From contig NZ_FBYC01000004.1 of NCBI RefSeq assembly GCF_001517585.1, positions 2,127,501 through 2,191,500 on the forward strand: a DNA stretch of 64,000 nucleotides, written 5' to 3'. This document shows, piece after piece, positions 7,618 to 15,780 of this stretch. The translations under genes were made by a program, and so were the position numbers. The notes under the pieces are model-generated. The model saw only the letters and a program-made list of their open reading frames with translations, had not been told where the DNA came from and did no database searches. The DNA is from Roseibaca calidilacus (GTDB taxonomy: Bacteria; Pseudomonadota; Alphaproteobacteria; Rhodobacterales; Rhodobacteraceae). The first letter of the stretch is position 1, and each line of letters starts with the position of its first letter.

Positions 7618-8754
7618 ATGACGCAATCCTGGCGCTTTTCAGCACTTGCAGACCGGCACCGCGCGATGGGGTCGGCACTTGAAGACTGGTCCGGCATGGG
7701 CACGGCCTGGAGCTATGACAAGGATCAGGAAGAGGAATACCTGGCCATCCGCACCAAGGCCGGGTTCATGGATGTGTCGGGCCTGAAAAAGGTGCATGTG
7801 GTCGGACCGCACGCCTTTCATGTCATCGACCGCGCCACCACGCGCAATGCCGACAAGATCAAGCCGGGCCGCAGTTCTTACGCGACCATGCTGAACGATG
7901 ACGGCAAATTCATCGACGATTGCGTAATCTACCGCACCGGGCCGAATGCCTACATGGTCGTGCATGGGTCCGGCCAAGGGCATGAACAACTGACCATGGC
8001 CGCGACGGGCCGCGACGTGGATATCCGCTTTGACGACAACCTGCACGACATATCGCTACAGGGGCCGCTGGCGGTGGATTTCCTTGAAAAGCAGGGCGTT
8101 CCGGGCATCCGCGATCTGGCCTATTTCTCGCACACGCAAACAATGCTCTGGGACAAGCCGGTGATGATTTCGCGCACAGGCTATACCGGCGAGCGCGGAT
8201 ACGAGATTTTCTGCCGCGCGCAAGATGCCGTGGCCATCTGGGATGCGCTGGTTGAACACGGCGCGCCGATGGGCATTATCCCCACGCGCTTTACCACGCT
8301 TGATTGGCTGCGCGCCGAAAGCTACCTGCTATTCTACCCCTATGACAATTCCGAGATGTATCCGTTCGCGGATGAGAAAGCGGGCGATACGCTGTGGGAA
8401 TTAGGGCTGGATTTCACGGTATCCAAAGGCAAGACCGGCTTTCGCGGGGCAGAGGAACACTACCGCCTGAAGGGTAAGGAACGTTTCAAGATCTACGGTG
8501 TCAAGCTAGAGGGCACCACCCCCGCCGAAGAGGGCGCGGCACTGATGAAGGACGGCAAGCAGGTGGGCGTCGTGACCATCGGCATGTATTCGTCCCTGAA
8601 CAAGCACAATGTGGGCATTGCCCGGATGCCAGTGGACTGCGCCGTTGATGGCACACCGATGATGGTGCGCAACACCGATGGCGACATCCCGTGTGTTGCG
8701 CAGTCCATGCCCTTTTATGACCCGGACAAGAAGCGCCGCACCGCCAAGGGCTAA
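7618..8754 (+). CDS. dmmD: GcvT-like folate-dependent protein of the dimethylamine monooxygenase operon
   Basis: The 378-residue protein belongs to the glycine-cleavage T-protein/aminomethyltransferase family. It has the N-terminal folate-binding part ('YLAIRTKAGFMDVSGLKKVHV', 'SYATMLNDDGKFIDDCVIYR', 'SRTGYTGERGYEIFC') and the C-terminal barrel ('GFRGAEEHY' to the end). The first gene of dmmDABC in roseobacters encodes such a protein. It is thought to bind tetrahydrofolate and trap the formaldehyde or methyl group released when dimethylamine is oxidised. It is much too short for Tdm, which carries an extra N-terminal domain. ATG at 7618 has a GGGAGAG ribosome binding site and is preferred to the upstream in-frame start at 7513. 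Confidence 0.87.
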   Translation: MTQSWRFSALADRHRAMGSALEDWSGMGTAWSYDKDQEEEYLAIRTKAGFMDVSGLKKVHVVGPHAFHVIDRATTRNADKIKPGRSSYATMLNDDGKFIDDCVIYRTGPNAYMVVHGSGQGHEQLTMAATGRDVDIRFDDNLHDISLQGPLAVDFLEKQGVPGIRDLAYFSHTQTMLWDKPVMISRTGYTGERGYEIFCRAQDAVAIWDALVEHGAPMGIIPTRFTTLDWLRAESYLLFYPYDNSEMYPFADEKAGDTLWELGLDFTVSKGKTGFRGAEEHYRLKGKERFKIYGVKLEGTTPAEEGAALMKDGKQVGVVTIGMYSSLNKHNVGIARMPVDCAVDGTPMMVRNTDGDIPCVAQSMPFYDPDKKRRTAKG

Positions 8755-8764
8755 GCCGCCAACA

Positions 8765-8788
8765 GGGCGCGCGGCCCCACGCGCGCCC
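8765..8788 (+). other. strong intercistronic hairpin between dmmD and dmmA
   Basis: GGGCGCGCG (8765-8773) and CGCGCGCCC (8780-8788) form a perfect 9-bp stem with a 6-base loop. No T-run follows, so mRNA stabilisation or processing is more likely than termination. It lies in the 59-base gap inside the operon. Confidence 0.6.
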
Positions 8789-8813
8789 CTGCCAGACAGG
8801 AGATGCACGCCGG

Positions 8814-9422
8814 ATGAGCACGTTCGACTTCCCCCCCTCCATTGCCAGCCGCCCGACCTATGGCAAACTCGCGCCGCGCGCGGGTGCCGCGCAGATCATG
8901 CTTGCCGATGCCGAAGGGGCAGAGGCGCTTTTATCCTTGGCAAAGGCCAATCCGGACCTGATGCGCCGCGCCCATGTCATCTATATTCCGAAAGACACGG
9001 GCACAGGGTTTAGCGACCAGCTTCGCGCCGCCGCACCCGATATTTTGCACATCGCGCCCAGCTACGCGGCCTGCACCCAGCGTTTGCAGCGCGTGTTCAG
9101 TGCGGCCCCCATGGGCGCGCAGTTCTACCTTGCGGGCACCGAAGGGCTGATCGGACAAGCCATAGCGCTGGCCTTGCAGATCGGCATCCCGAAATCTGCG
9201 ATTCAGACCGAACATCGCGGTTCGGTCGCGCGGCGCGTGCAATGCGTGCATTGCAAAGGCATCACGGAAGAAGTGATGACCGACCCGTTCCAATGCGGCC
9301 ATTGCGGGCTGAACCTGTTCGTGCGCGACCATTACTCGCGCCGACTGGCCGCGTTTCAGGGCGTCTGCATAGATGCCGAAGACCCCGGCAATGTGCCCCC
9401 GTCGGTGGAGCTGTATTCATGA
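8814..9422 (+). CDS. dmmA: dimethylamine monooxygenase small subunit DmmA-like
   Basis: The 202-residue protein has an N-terminal alpha/beta part (residues 1-135) and a C-terminal zinc ribbon made by two CxxC pairs (CVHC near residue 143 and CGHC near 160). This layout is that of the DmmA-like family. The subunit works with the reductase DmmB and the heme subunit DmmC in oxidative demethylation of dimethylamine to methylamine plus formaldehyde. CAGGAGATG lies before the start, and the stop overlaps the dmmB start by 4 bases (ATGA), showing tight translational coupling. The exact biochemical role of this subunit is not evident from the sequence. Confidence 0.85.
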   Translation: MSTFDFPPSIASRPTYGKLAPRAGAAQIMLADAEGAEALLSLAKANPDLMRRAHVIYIPKDTGTGFSDQLRAAAPDILHIAPSYAACTQRLQRVFSAAPMGAQFYLAGTEGLIGQAIALALQIGIPKSAIQTEHRGSVARRVQCVHCKGITEEVMTDPFQCGHCGLNLFVRDHYSRRLAAFQGVCIDAEDPGNVPPSVELYS

Positions 9423-10381
9423 GCGCCGGTCTGGAAAAACTGCCCGTGGTGGTGACCGCCAAGGTCAAGCTGAATGATCTGGTCACCCGGTTCGAATTCG
9501 CCCATGCCGACGGCAAGCCGTTGCCACCCTTTTCCGGTGGGGCGCATACGGTCGTTGAAATGCGCGACGGCGGCGTGACCCGTTTGAACCCCTATTCGCT
9601 GATGTCCGACCCGATGGACCCCACGCAATATGCCATATCCGTGCGGCGCGACGATGCCGGGCGCGGCGGGTCGGTCTTCCTGCATGACAAGGTGCGGGTG
9701 GGTGACAGGTTGGTGCTGGGATACCCGGTCAACCTGTTCGCGCTGGACCTGACCGCGCGCAAACACCTGATGATCGCGGGCGGCATCGGGATCACGCCCT
9801 TCGTGGCGCAGATCAAGCAGTTGCAAACAACCGGCGGCGCGTTCGAATTGCATTATTCGGCCCGGTCGCACGCCTTGGCCAGCTACGCCGATGAGTTGCG
9901 CGCAGCCCATCCGGCGCGGATAAACCTGTATCTGGACGATCAGAACCAGAAAATCCCGCTGGAGCGGCTGCTGTCGGGCCAGCCACCGGGCACGCATGTC
10001 TATGTTTGCGGCCCGCGCGGGATGATCGACTGGGTTCTGTCCACCGCCGAACGCCTTGGCTGGCCGCCCGAGGCCGTCCATTCCGAAGAATTCCTTGCCC
10101 CGCAATCGGGCAAACCCTTCATGGTGGAACTGGCGCAATCGGGCAAGACCATCACCGTGGGCGAACATGAAAGCCTGTTGGAAGCGATGGAGCGCGCGGG
10201 CGTCGATGCGCCCTATCTATGCCGGGGCGGGGCTTGCGGGCAATGCGAAACCCGCGTGCTGGCGCATGACGGCACATTCCAGCACCACGATCACTGGTTG
10301 GAAGATGATGAACGCGACGGCAGCAAGATCATGCCCTGCGTCAGCCGGTTCGAAGGCACCCGGCTGGTGCTGGACAGGTAA
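9419..10381 (+). CDS. dmmB: dimethylamine monooxygenase reductase subunit
   Basis: The 320-residue protein is a phthalate-dioxygenase-reductase-like flavoprotein. An FMN-binding barrel ('NPYSLMSDPMDPTQYAISV') is followed by a NAD-binding domain ('MIAGGIGITPFVAQIKQL', YVCGPRGMIDWV). A C-terminal plant-type 2Fe-2S ferredoxin has CRGGACGQC near residues 267-275 and the fourth Cys near 307. It should carry electrons from NAD(P)H to the heme subunit. The start is set by the ATGA overlap with dmmA. The gene is 13 bases from dmmC, with AAGGAGACGG between. Confidence 0.92.
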   Translation: MSAGLEKLPVVVTAKVKLNDLVTRFEFAHADGKPLPPFSGGAHTVVEMRDGGVTRLNPYSLMSDPMDPTQYAISVRRDDAGRGGSVFLHDKVRVGDRLVLGYPVNLFALDLTARKHLMIAGGIGITPFVAQIKQLQTTGGAFELHYSARSHALASYADELRAAHPARINLYLDDQNQKIPLERLLSGQPPGTHVYVCGPRGMIDWVLSTAERLGWPPEAVHSEEFLAPQSGKPFMVELAQSGKTITVGEHESLLEAMERAGVDAPYLCRGGACGQCETRVLAHDGTFQHHDHWLEDDERDGSKIMPCVSRFEGTRLVLDR

Positions 10382-10394
10382 AGGAGACGGGACC

Positions 10395-11462
10395 ATGACG
10401 ATCCAGTTCAACGACGAAACTTTCCGCGACGACTACACCTTCCGCAACTCGGAATGGGCGATCCGGCGTTTTCCCTTCCCGTTCCACGAAGACAGCTACA
10501 TGTATTCGGTCAACATGGAACGCCACCGGGGCGGGCCGGAGGGGTCGGTCTATGCAAAGCGGTTTGACGTGGACGAGCACTATATCTCGGAAATGCGCGA
10601 CCGCGCGCTTGTGCTGGCGGATGACCCGCTGCGCTGCCAATCGCTGCCGCATATGACGTTGGCAGGATGGGATCTGCTGGAACTTATCATGGTCAGCAAA
10701 TCCGAAGATTACCCCGACCTGTTCGAGTTGCACCGCGACGGCAGTACATGGCGCTGGGTCAACAAGCCTTTGGGCATTGACGACACATTCACCTTTATGG
10801 ACGAAGCCAGCCTGCCCTATGGCCCCATGGAATACATCACCCGCCAGACGCAAGGCGATTTCGCGGTGCTGGACCAGCGCGAGAACAATCTGTGGATGGA
10901 TGCGGGCATGGTCACCACGCAGGCCGACTGGTCGCTGGATTTCGACATCGGGATGAATTTCTTCGAATGGCACGCCCCGGTGCCGCTGGCGCATGAAATG
11001 GGCGTGTTCAAACGGGCGCTGAAATTCCTGCTGAACGTGCAGCAAGGCAGCCCAGCGCGGCGCCTGAACTGGACCATGACAGTCAACCCGCTGCTAGATA
11101 CCAGCCCGGAAAACTACCATAAATGGGGCATTCAAAAGACCACGCTGACGCCCGAGAATATCGGCCGCAAACAACACTTGCGTGTCGAATTGCAGACCTT
11201 CTTCCGCCTGCCCCGGTCAAACGCGCTGGTGTTTCCGATCCGCTGCTACCTGATTGCGCTGCAAGACCTTGTGACGGTGCCCAAATGGGGCCGCCGCCTG
11301 CACCGCGTTATCCGCGACCTGCCGGAGGAACTGGCGACCTATAAGGGCTTTATCGACAACCGCCCACTTATCGTGGATTACTTGTCGCGCTTTGATGATG
11401 GCTTGCCCACCTCGCCCGGCATCTGGCCCGATCTGGACAGCGAACCGCCGCTGAAAACGTGA
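10395..11462 (+). CDS. dmmC: heme-dependent oxidative N-demethylase subunit (DUF3445/HODM alpha-like)
   Basis: The 355-residue protein matches the DUF3445 family, whose PAS-like fold binds heme and carries the active site of oxidative N-demethylases. Landmarks are 'LRCQSLPHMTLAGWDLLELIM', 'LWRWVNKPL'-like spacing in the middle, 'VTTQADWSLDFDIGMNFFEWHAPVP' and 'HLRVELQTFFRLPRSNALVFPIR'. In this operon it should be the catalytic subunit converting dimethylamine to methylamine. Its length is normal. It ends 2 bases before the stop of the convergent XRE-cupin regulator gene, so the operon ends here. Confidence 0.9.
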   Translation: MTIQFNDETFRDDYTFRNSEWAIRRFPFPFHEDSYMYSVNMERHRGGPEGSVYAKRFDVDEHYISEMRDRALVLADDPLRCQSLPHMTLAGWDLLELIMVSKSEDYPDLFELHRDGSTWRWVNKPLGIDDTFTFMDEASLPYGPMEYITRQTQGDFAVLDQRENNLWMDAGMVTTQADWSLDFDIGMNFFEWHAPVPLAHEMGVFKRALKFLLNVQQGSPARRLNWTMTVNPLLDTSPENYHKWGIQKTTLTPENIGRKQHLRVELQTFFRLPRSNALVFPIRCYLIALQDLVTVPKWGRRLHRVIRDLPEELATYKGFIDNRPLIVDYLSRFDDGLPTSPGIWPDLDSEPPLKT

Positions 11463-11464
11463 TG

Positions 11465-12127
11465 TCAGGCGCTTTGCGGGTAGGAGATGATCGACAAGTA
11501 TCGGGCCGGCAGCTTTTCCAGCACTTCCGGCCCATGCGGCGCATCTGCGTCGAAGAACAGCGTGTCGCCCGGCTTCAGCGGGTAAAGCGTGTCGCTGTGC
11601 CGATACTGCAATTCCCCTTCCAGCATATAGATCGTTTCAATCCCGCCATGCTGAAAGGTCGGGAAAATGTCGGATTCTTGGGTCAGGGTAATAAGATAGG
11701 GTTCCACCATGACCCCGCTGGCATTGGACCCGATATGCCCCAGCAGATTGTATTGATGCCCCGCCCGCGTGCCGGCGCGCTCAATCTCTACGCCGGTGCC
11801 AGCCGGGGTGTGAACCGCCTCGCGGTGTTCCTCGAAACCACGAAAAAACGCGGTCAACGGCACGCTCAGCGCGTGCGACAGCGCCTGCAACGTGGTCAGG
11901 GATGGCGATGTATTGCCATTCTCGATCTTCGACAGCATCCCGATGGACAGTCCGGTCAACTCTGCCAAATCCGCCACCGTGATACCCCTTTGCCGCCGGT
12001 ATGCGCGCACTTCGCGCCCAATGGCCACTTCAAGCACTTTCTCGCGTTCATCGCGGGTGCTGTGAGGGTCTTGCCGCAATGGCGCGGCGCGCCCGGCAAT
12101 CTCTGTTGGTTTGACGAATGTTGTCAT
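11465..12127 (-). CDS. XRE-family regulator with C-terminal cupin domain
   Basis: The 220-residue protein has an HTH_3 domain at about 40-95 ('RRQRGITVADLAELTGLSIGMLSKIENGNTSPSL'). A small cupin follows at about 145-215 (FQHGGIETIYMLEGELQYR and 'LKPGDTLFFDADAPHGPEVL'). Such regulators sense small molecules and often control amine or amino-acid catabolism. It is convergent with dmmC and diverges from the GlxA-type regulator with only 65 bases between the starts, so the two regulators probably share a promoter region. A role in control of the methylated-amine genes is inferred from position only. Confidence 0.88.
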   Translation of the reverse strand: MTTFVKPTEIAGRAAPLRQDPHSTRDEREKVLEVAIGREVRAYRRQRGITVADLAELTGLSIGMLSKIENGNTSPSLTTLQALSHALSVPLTAFFRGFEEHREAVHTPAGTGVEIERAGTRAGHQYNLLGHIGSNASGVMVEPYLITLTQESDIFPTFQHGGIETIYMLEGELQYRHSDTLYPLKPGDTLFFDADAPHGPEVLEKLPARYLSIISYPQSA

Positions 12128-12192
12128 AGGTCACCTATCGGCGTGAGTGCGGCAATTGACTTCGGAAATCAGGGCATCAAGGAGCCTGCGAA

Positions 12193-13221
12193 ATGTTTAA
12201 CCGCAGTATACAGAGTATGACTGAAAATGAAAATATCCAGCTTGGCTTCCTGATTTTCCCGGGTTTTCCCATGGCCTGCCTGACGTCGATGATAGAACCT
12301 TTGCGGGCCGCCAATGAGATCGCAGATACACGGTCATTCGCATGGACGCTGATTTCCGAAGATGGCGGGCCGGTGGAAAGCAGCGCCGCGGTGGCGTTCC
12401 ACCCGAACTGCACGCTCGTCGGTGCGGGGCACCTTGATTACCTGTTCCTGCTATCGCCGCCCAATGGTCGCTTCACCGACCCGCGCAAAGGCAACGGCGC
12501 GCTGCGCAACCGCGCGCGCCACGGCGCCACTTTGGGCGGCGTCAGCGGCGGTGTGTTTCCGCTGGCGCGCGCGGGCTTGCTGGATGGGCATGTGACATCG
12601 GTGCATTGGTGCTACGCGGCGGCCTTTGGCGACGAATTCCCCGACCATCGCACCACCGACGATGTCATCATGGTGGACCGTCGCCGCGTGACGATTTCGG
12701 GCGCGGCCGCCGGGTTCGATCTGGCCTTGCGGCTGATCCAGCAACGTCTGGGCGACGAAGTGACAACCGAAGTCGCCTGCTGGTTCCAGCATCCCTTCGT
12801 GCGCGGCGACGGGGTGCGCCAGCGCATCCCCGCGCTACGCTCGACCGCCGCGTCGGACATGCTGCCCGAACCGGTCGCACACGCGCTGCGGATCATGGAC
12901 GACCATCTGGAAGACCCGATCGCAGTGGGGGATATCTGCGAGCAGATCGGGATTTCACCGCGCCATTTGGAACGCCTGTTCAAGCTGCAACTGGGCAAAA
13001 GCCCGAAGCTGTATTACCGCGCGAAACGGCTGGATGCGGCGCGGCAACTGGTGATGTATTCCAACCGCCCGCTGCGTGACATCGCGCTCTCTTCTGGTTT
13101 CTCCAGCCCTGCCGCGCTGCGCAAGCGCTATGCCGAAGCCTATGGCCTGACCCCGGAAGAGGACCGCGACCGCATCAACATGTTCCGGGTGCAGCAAAAC
13201 GCGCCGGTGCCATCCAGCTAG
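12193..13221 (+). CDS. GlxA-like AraC-family regulator (DJ-1/PfpI domain plus AraC HTH)
   Basis: The 342-residue protein has an N-terminal DJ-1/PfpI-like domain (about 15-190, 'IQLGFLIFPGFPMACLTSMIEPLRAAN') and a C-terminal AraC/XylS double helix-turn-helix (about 225-325, 'GDICEQIGISPRHLERLFKLQLG' and 'LRDIALSSGFSSPAALRKRY'). The group includes GbdR and CdhR, activators of glycine betaine, dimethylglycine and carnitine catabolism. A role as activator of quaternary or methylated-amine genes here is therefore reasonable but inferred. GGAGCCTGCGAA precedes the start. It stands between the dmm operon and the Amt gene. Confidence 0.9.
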   Translation: MFNRSIQSMTENENIQLGFLIFPGFPMACLTSMIEPLRAANEIADTRSFAWTLISEDGGPVESSAAVAFHPNCTLVGAGHLDYLFLLSPPNGRFTDPRKGNGALRNRARHGATLGGVSGGVFPLARAGLLDGHVTSVHWCYAAAFGDEFPDHRTTDDVIMVDRRRVTISGAAAGFDLALRLIQQRLGDEVTTEVACWFQHPFVRGDGVRQRIPALRSTAASDMLPEPVAHALRIMDDHLEDPIAVGDICEQIGISPRHLERLFKLQLGKSPKLYYRAKRLDAARQLVMYSNRPLRDIALSSGFSSPAALRKRYAEAYGLTPEEDRDRINMFRVQQNAPVPSS

Positions 13222-13543
13222 GCATGGGCCGATTCGCTTGGCCGAATCACTCGGCCCGCGAACCGGCCTTGGGACCGGAAGCCACACCAATAAGACCGCA
13301 TCAGATGCTCAGGACCAATTTTCGGGCCTGTTTCGGACCAATTTCGTATCTTTAGGAAATATTTTTTCGCTTAAGGCAATTTTTCCTTTGTAAAATGCAC
13401 ATCTAGCGTCATCCTTTTCAAGTCGCAGCAACCGGTTGTAAAATTGGTTCAAAGCGCTGTCGACGGACAACAGGGATCAAGACCCATCGCGCGAGGCAGG
13501 CCCGACCTGGACCAAAGCGTCGCCACCGGTCATGGAGAATGCT
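13222..13543. promoter_or_regulatory. upstream region of the Amt-family gene
   Basis: This 322-base gap begins with nested inverted repeats (GGGCCGA 13226-13232 with TCGGCCC 13251-13257), which may end the regulator transcript. It then holds three copies of the ACCAATT half-site: GGACCAATT at 13312-13320 and 13335-13343 (23 bases apart) and AATTGGTTC at 13442-13450. An A/T-rich stretch lies at 13350-13395. No ORF in it looks like a gene. Confidence 0.6.
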
Positions 13544-14905
13544 ATGTCACTAAATCTGGAAACCGTCTTTGCCGAGCAGGTTACGCTGAACTCGCTTGTG
13601 CAAAACCTTGTCTATGCGTCGGGAACTGTCGGCGCGATCATGGTCGTTGCCGGCCTGCTGATGATCGACGCGGGCACCACGCGCAGCAACAACCTTCTGA
13701 ACTCGACCCTTGAAAAGCTCTTGGGATTTTTCATCGGGTTTGCGACCTATTTCCTGATCGGCTTCGGGTTCTGGGCCGCGCAATATTACATCATGGAAGG
13801 GGCCACGCTGACCGATTCCATCAAGGATTGGTGGCTGGCGGGCGGCATGGCCAATGCCCGCGCGCATGAGGTCGATCCGGGTGTATTTCCGGGGCTAAAT
13901 ACGTTCCAGATATTCATCTTCTTCCTTGCCTGCTTCGCCGGCATCATCAACGTTCTGTTCCATTTCGCCGTGGCCGAACGGATGAAGGCAGCGGCCTATT
14001 TCATCTTTTGCGCCGTGGCGACGGTGGTCTCTTCGGCGCTGAGCTGGGCGACATGGGGCTCTGTCGGGCCGCTGACCAACCCCGGCTTTCACGACTTTTT
14101 CGGGGTGGGCTTCGTCTATCTGTTCCCGGCGGGCATGGCCTTGGTCATGGTGCCGAAACTTGGCGCCCGTCCCGGCATGTTCAACCCGCACCCCAAGGTG
14201 GCCAGCTATGACGCGCCCAGCATCGGGTTGGCGGCCACCGGGCTTGTGACCATCTTCGCATCGCTGCCCATGGTGATCCTGTCATGCCTGTTCTTCTTCG
14301 ACCCCGAAGCACTGGCGGTCAGCGTGACCATGGCCAATACCAGCGTTGGGATCGCCTTCAACAATTACGGGTTGGCTTGGGCCGGTGGGGCCATTTCTGG
14401 CCTGCTGATCGCTTATAAAACCCGCAACTATGCCTACACGCTTCTGGGGCCGCTTGCAGGCTATGTCGCGGGGGCGTCGGGATTTGACGTGTATTTGCCG
14501 TGGCAGATGTTCCTTGTCGCCCTTGGCGCGCCTTTCGTGGCCTATGCTGTCTATGAATTCACGCTGAAACGCGGGATCGACGAACACAAGCTGTTCCCGC
14601 TGTTTCTGGGCGCGGGCAGCTACGGGTTGATTATGCTGGGCATTTTCAAGGCCGGCACCCCGCGCGGCGGCTATCTTGGCTTCGAGGAAGGGGCCTATGC
14701 GTTCCAGCACGGTGAAATCGGCATCGTCATGCAAGTGGTCGGCATTTTGGCCTGCATTGGCGCCGGTGTTGTCACGGCCTTGGTGCTTGGGTTCATCTTG
14801 GAAAAGACCATCGGCCTGAAAGTGACAGAGGACGAGCAAGCGGACGGTCTGGACCAAAAGAACTGGGACATTGCGCCCGCACCGAATGGGACACCGGCGG
14901 AATGA
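13544..14905 (+). CDS. Amt-family transporter lacking the twin-histidine pore motif (methylated-amine/ammonium uptake candidate)
   Basis: The protein has 453 residues and about eleven hydrophobic segments. Family membership is shown by RSNNLL near the start, 'NPGFHDFFG' (Asp 184, matching the conserved D160 of E. coli AmtB) and a C-terminal 'LEKTIGLKVTEDEQADGLDQ'. By my hand alignment the two pore histidines of AmtB, H168 and H318, are replaced by Tyr 192 ('FVYLFPAG') and Phe 354 ('LFPLFLGAG'). The substrate may therefore differ from ammonium; methylamine, dimethylamine or trimethylamine are the obvious candidates between dmm and tmm. A sensory role is also possible. ATG at 13544 is preceded by GGAG; the in-frame ATG at 13532 is less likely. 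Confidence 0.85.
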   Translation: MSLNLETVFAEQVTLNSLVQNLVYASGTVGAIMVVAGLLMIDAGTTRSNNLLNSTLEKLLGFFIGFATYFLIGFGFWAAQYYIMEGATLTDSIKDWWLAGGMANARAHEVDPGVFPGLNTFQIFIFFLACFAGIINVLFHFAVAERMKAAAYFIFCAVATVVSSALSWATWGSVGPLTNPGFHDFFGVGFVYLFPAGMALVMVPKLGARPGMFNPHPKVASYDAPSIGLAATGLVTIFASLPMVILSCLFFFDPEALAVSVTMANTSVGIAFNNYGLAWAGGAISGLLIAYKTRNYAYTLLGPLAGYVAGASGFDVYLPWQMFLVALGAPFVAYAVYEFTLKRGIDEHKLFPLFLGAGSYGLIMLGIFKAGTPRGGYLGFEEGAYAFQHGEIGIVMQVVGILACIGAGVVTALVLGFILEKTIGLKVTEDEQADGLDQKNWDIAPAPNGTPAE

Positions 14906-15052
14906 TCCGTCAGCGCGCGCTGCGGCGATTGGCCCGCGGCGCGCGCGTGGGCACCGCGACAATTCTGGCCATTTCCCATTGCAGACACTATGTAAGCCTT
15001 GAACTGGTCGCCCCATGGGCAGACCCAAAGGATTGGCGAAATGGGACTTGCG

Positions 15053-15772
15053 ATGAATTCACGGCTGGAAGCGGGGCTTGTGTTGGATCAGGCCGTGGGC
15101 GGCACCGTGCAGATCGTGATCGACACGCTGTTCGCCAAGATCCAGTCAGAGGAATACCCCGCCGATTCGCGCCTGCCCAGCGAACGCGCCTTGGCCGCAG
15201 AACTGGGTGTCTCTCGCAACACGGTGCGCGAGGCGCTGGATGTGCTGGCCACGCATGACATCATTCGGCGGCGTGCAGGGAGCGGCAGCTTCGTGACCTA
15301 TCGCGCCCGCAAGGTCGAGCAAAGCAGCAGCGGGTCAATTGCCGAACGCACCAGCCCGCTGGACCATTTGGTTGTGCGCAGCATTATCGAGCCGGAAATG
15401 GTGCGTCTTGCCACCATCAACATGAGCCCGCGCGAGTTGGAAGAGCTGGACGATATCGTGTCGCGCATTGAACGGGTGCGCAGCGATGTGAGCGAGTTCA
15501 TCAAATGCGAGGAAGAGCTTTACCGCAAGATCGCCCAAGGCACCCGCAACCCGTTGCTGGAAGCCTGCTACGAGCTGACGATCGAAGTCTGCCGCCAGAG
15601 CTTTCGCACCGCGCTGATGCGGCGCCATCTGACGCCGGACCGGATTCAAAGTTACCAGACCCGCTATAACACGCTGTTCAACGCCATTGCGGCGCGCGAC
15701 GTGGAAGCGGCGGTGGAATTTGTGAAGCTGCATTTGGTGGATGAACAGAAGCTGCTGCTGCACGAAAGCTGA
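15053..15772 (+). CDS. FadR-subfamily GntR transcriptional regulator
   Basis: A protein of about 239 residues. The winged helix near the N-terminus ('IQSEEYPADSRLPSERALAAELGVSRNTVREALDVLATHDIIRRRAGSGSFV') is followed by an all-helical FCD domain ('HLVVRSIIEPEMVRLA' onward) that binds acidic ligands or metal. This is the FadR/PdhR/LldR branch. Members such as PdhR and LldR bind AATTGGT-N3-ACCAATT, and ACCAATT half-sites recur upstream of dmmD, the Amt gene and tmm, so this protein is one candidate for binding them. The start could also be 15041 (MGLAMNSRL). It converges on the binding-protein gene. Confidence 0.88.
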   Translation: MNSRLEAGLVLDQAVGGTVQIVIDTLFAKIQSEEYPADSRLPSERALAAELGVSRNTVREALDVLATHDIIRRRAGSGSFVTYRARKVEQSSSGSIAERTSPLDHLVVRSIIEPEMVRLATINMSPRELEELDDIVSRIERVRSDVSEFIKCEEELYRKIAQGTRNPLLEACYELTIEVCRQSFRTALMRRHLTPDRIQSYQTRYNTLFNAIAARDVEAAVEFVKLHLVDEQKLLLHES

Positions 15773-15780
15773 AGCGGCGG

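Noticed and set aside
7618-8754. Trimethylamine-oxide demethylase (tdm)
   Set aside because: The protein is only the GcvT-like part (378 residues); Tdm is about twice as long with an N-terminal DUF1989 domain.
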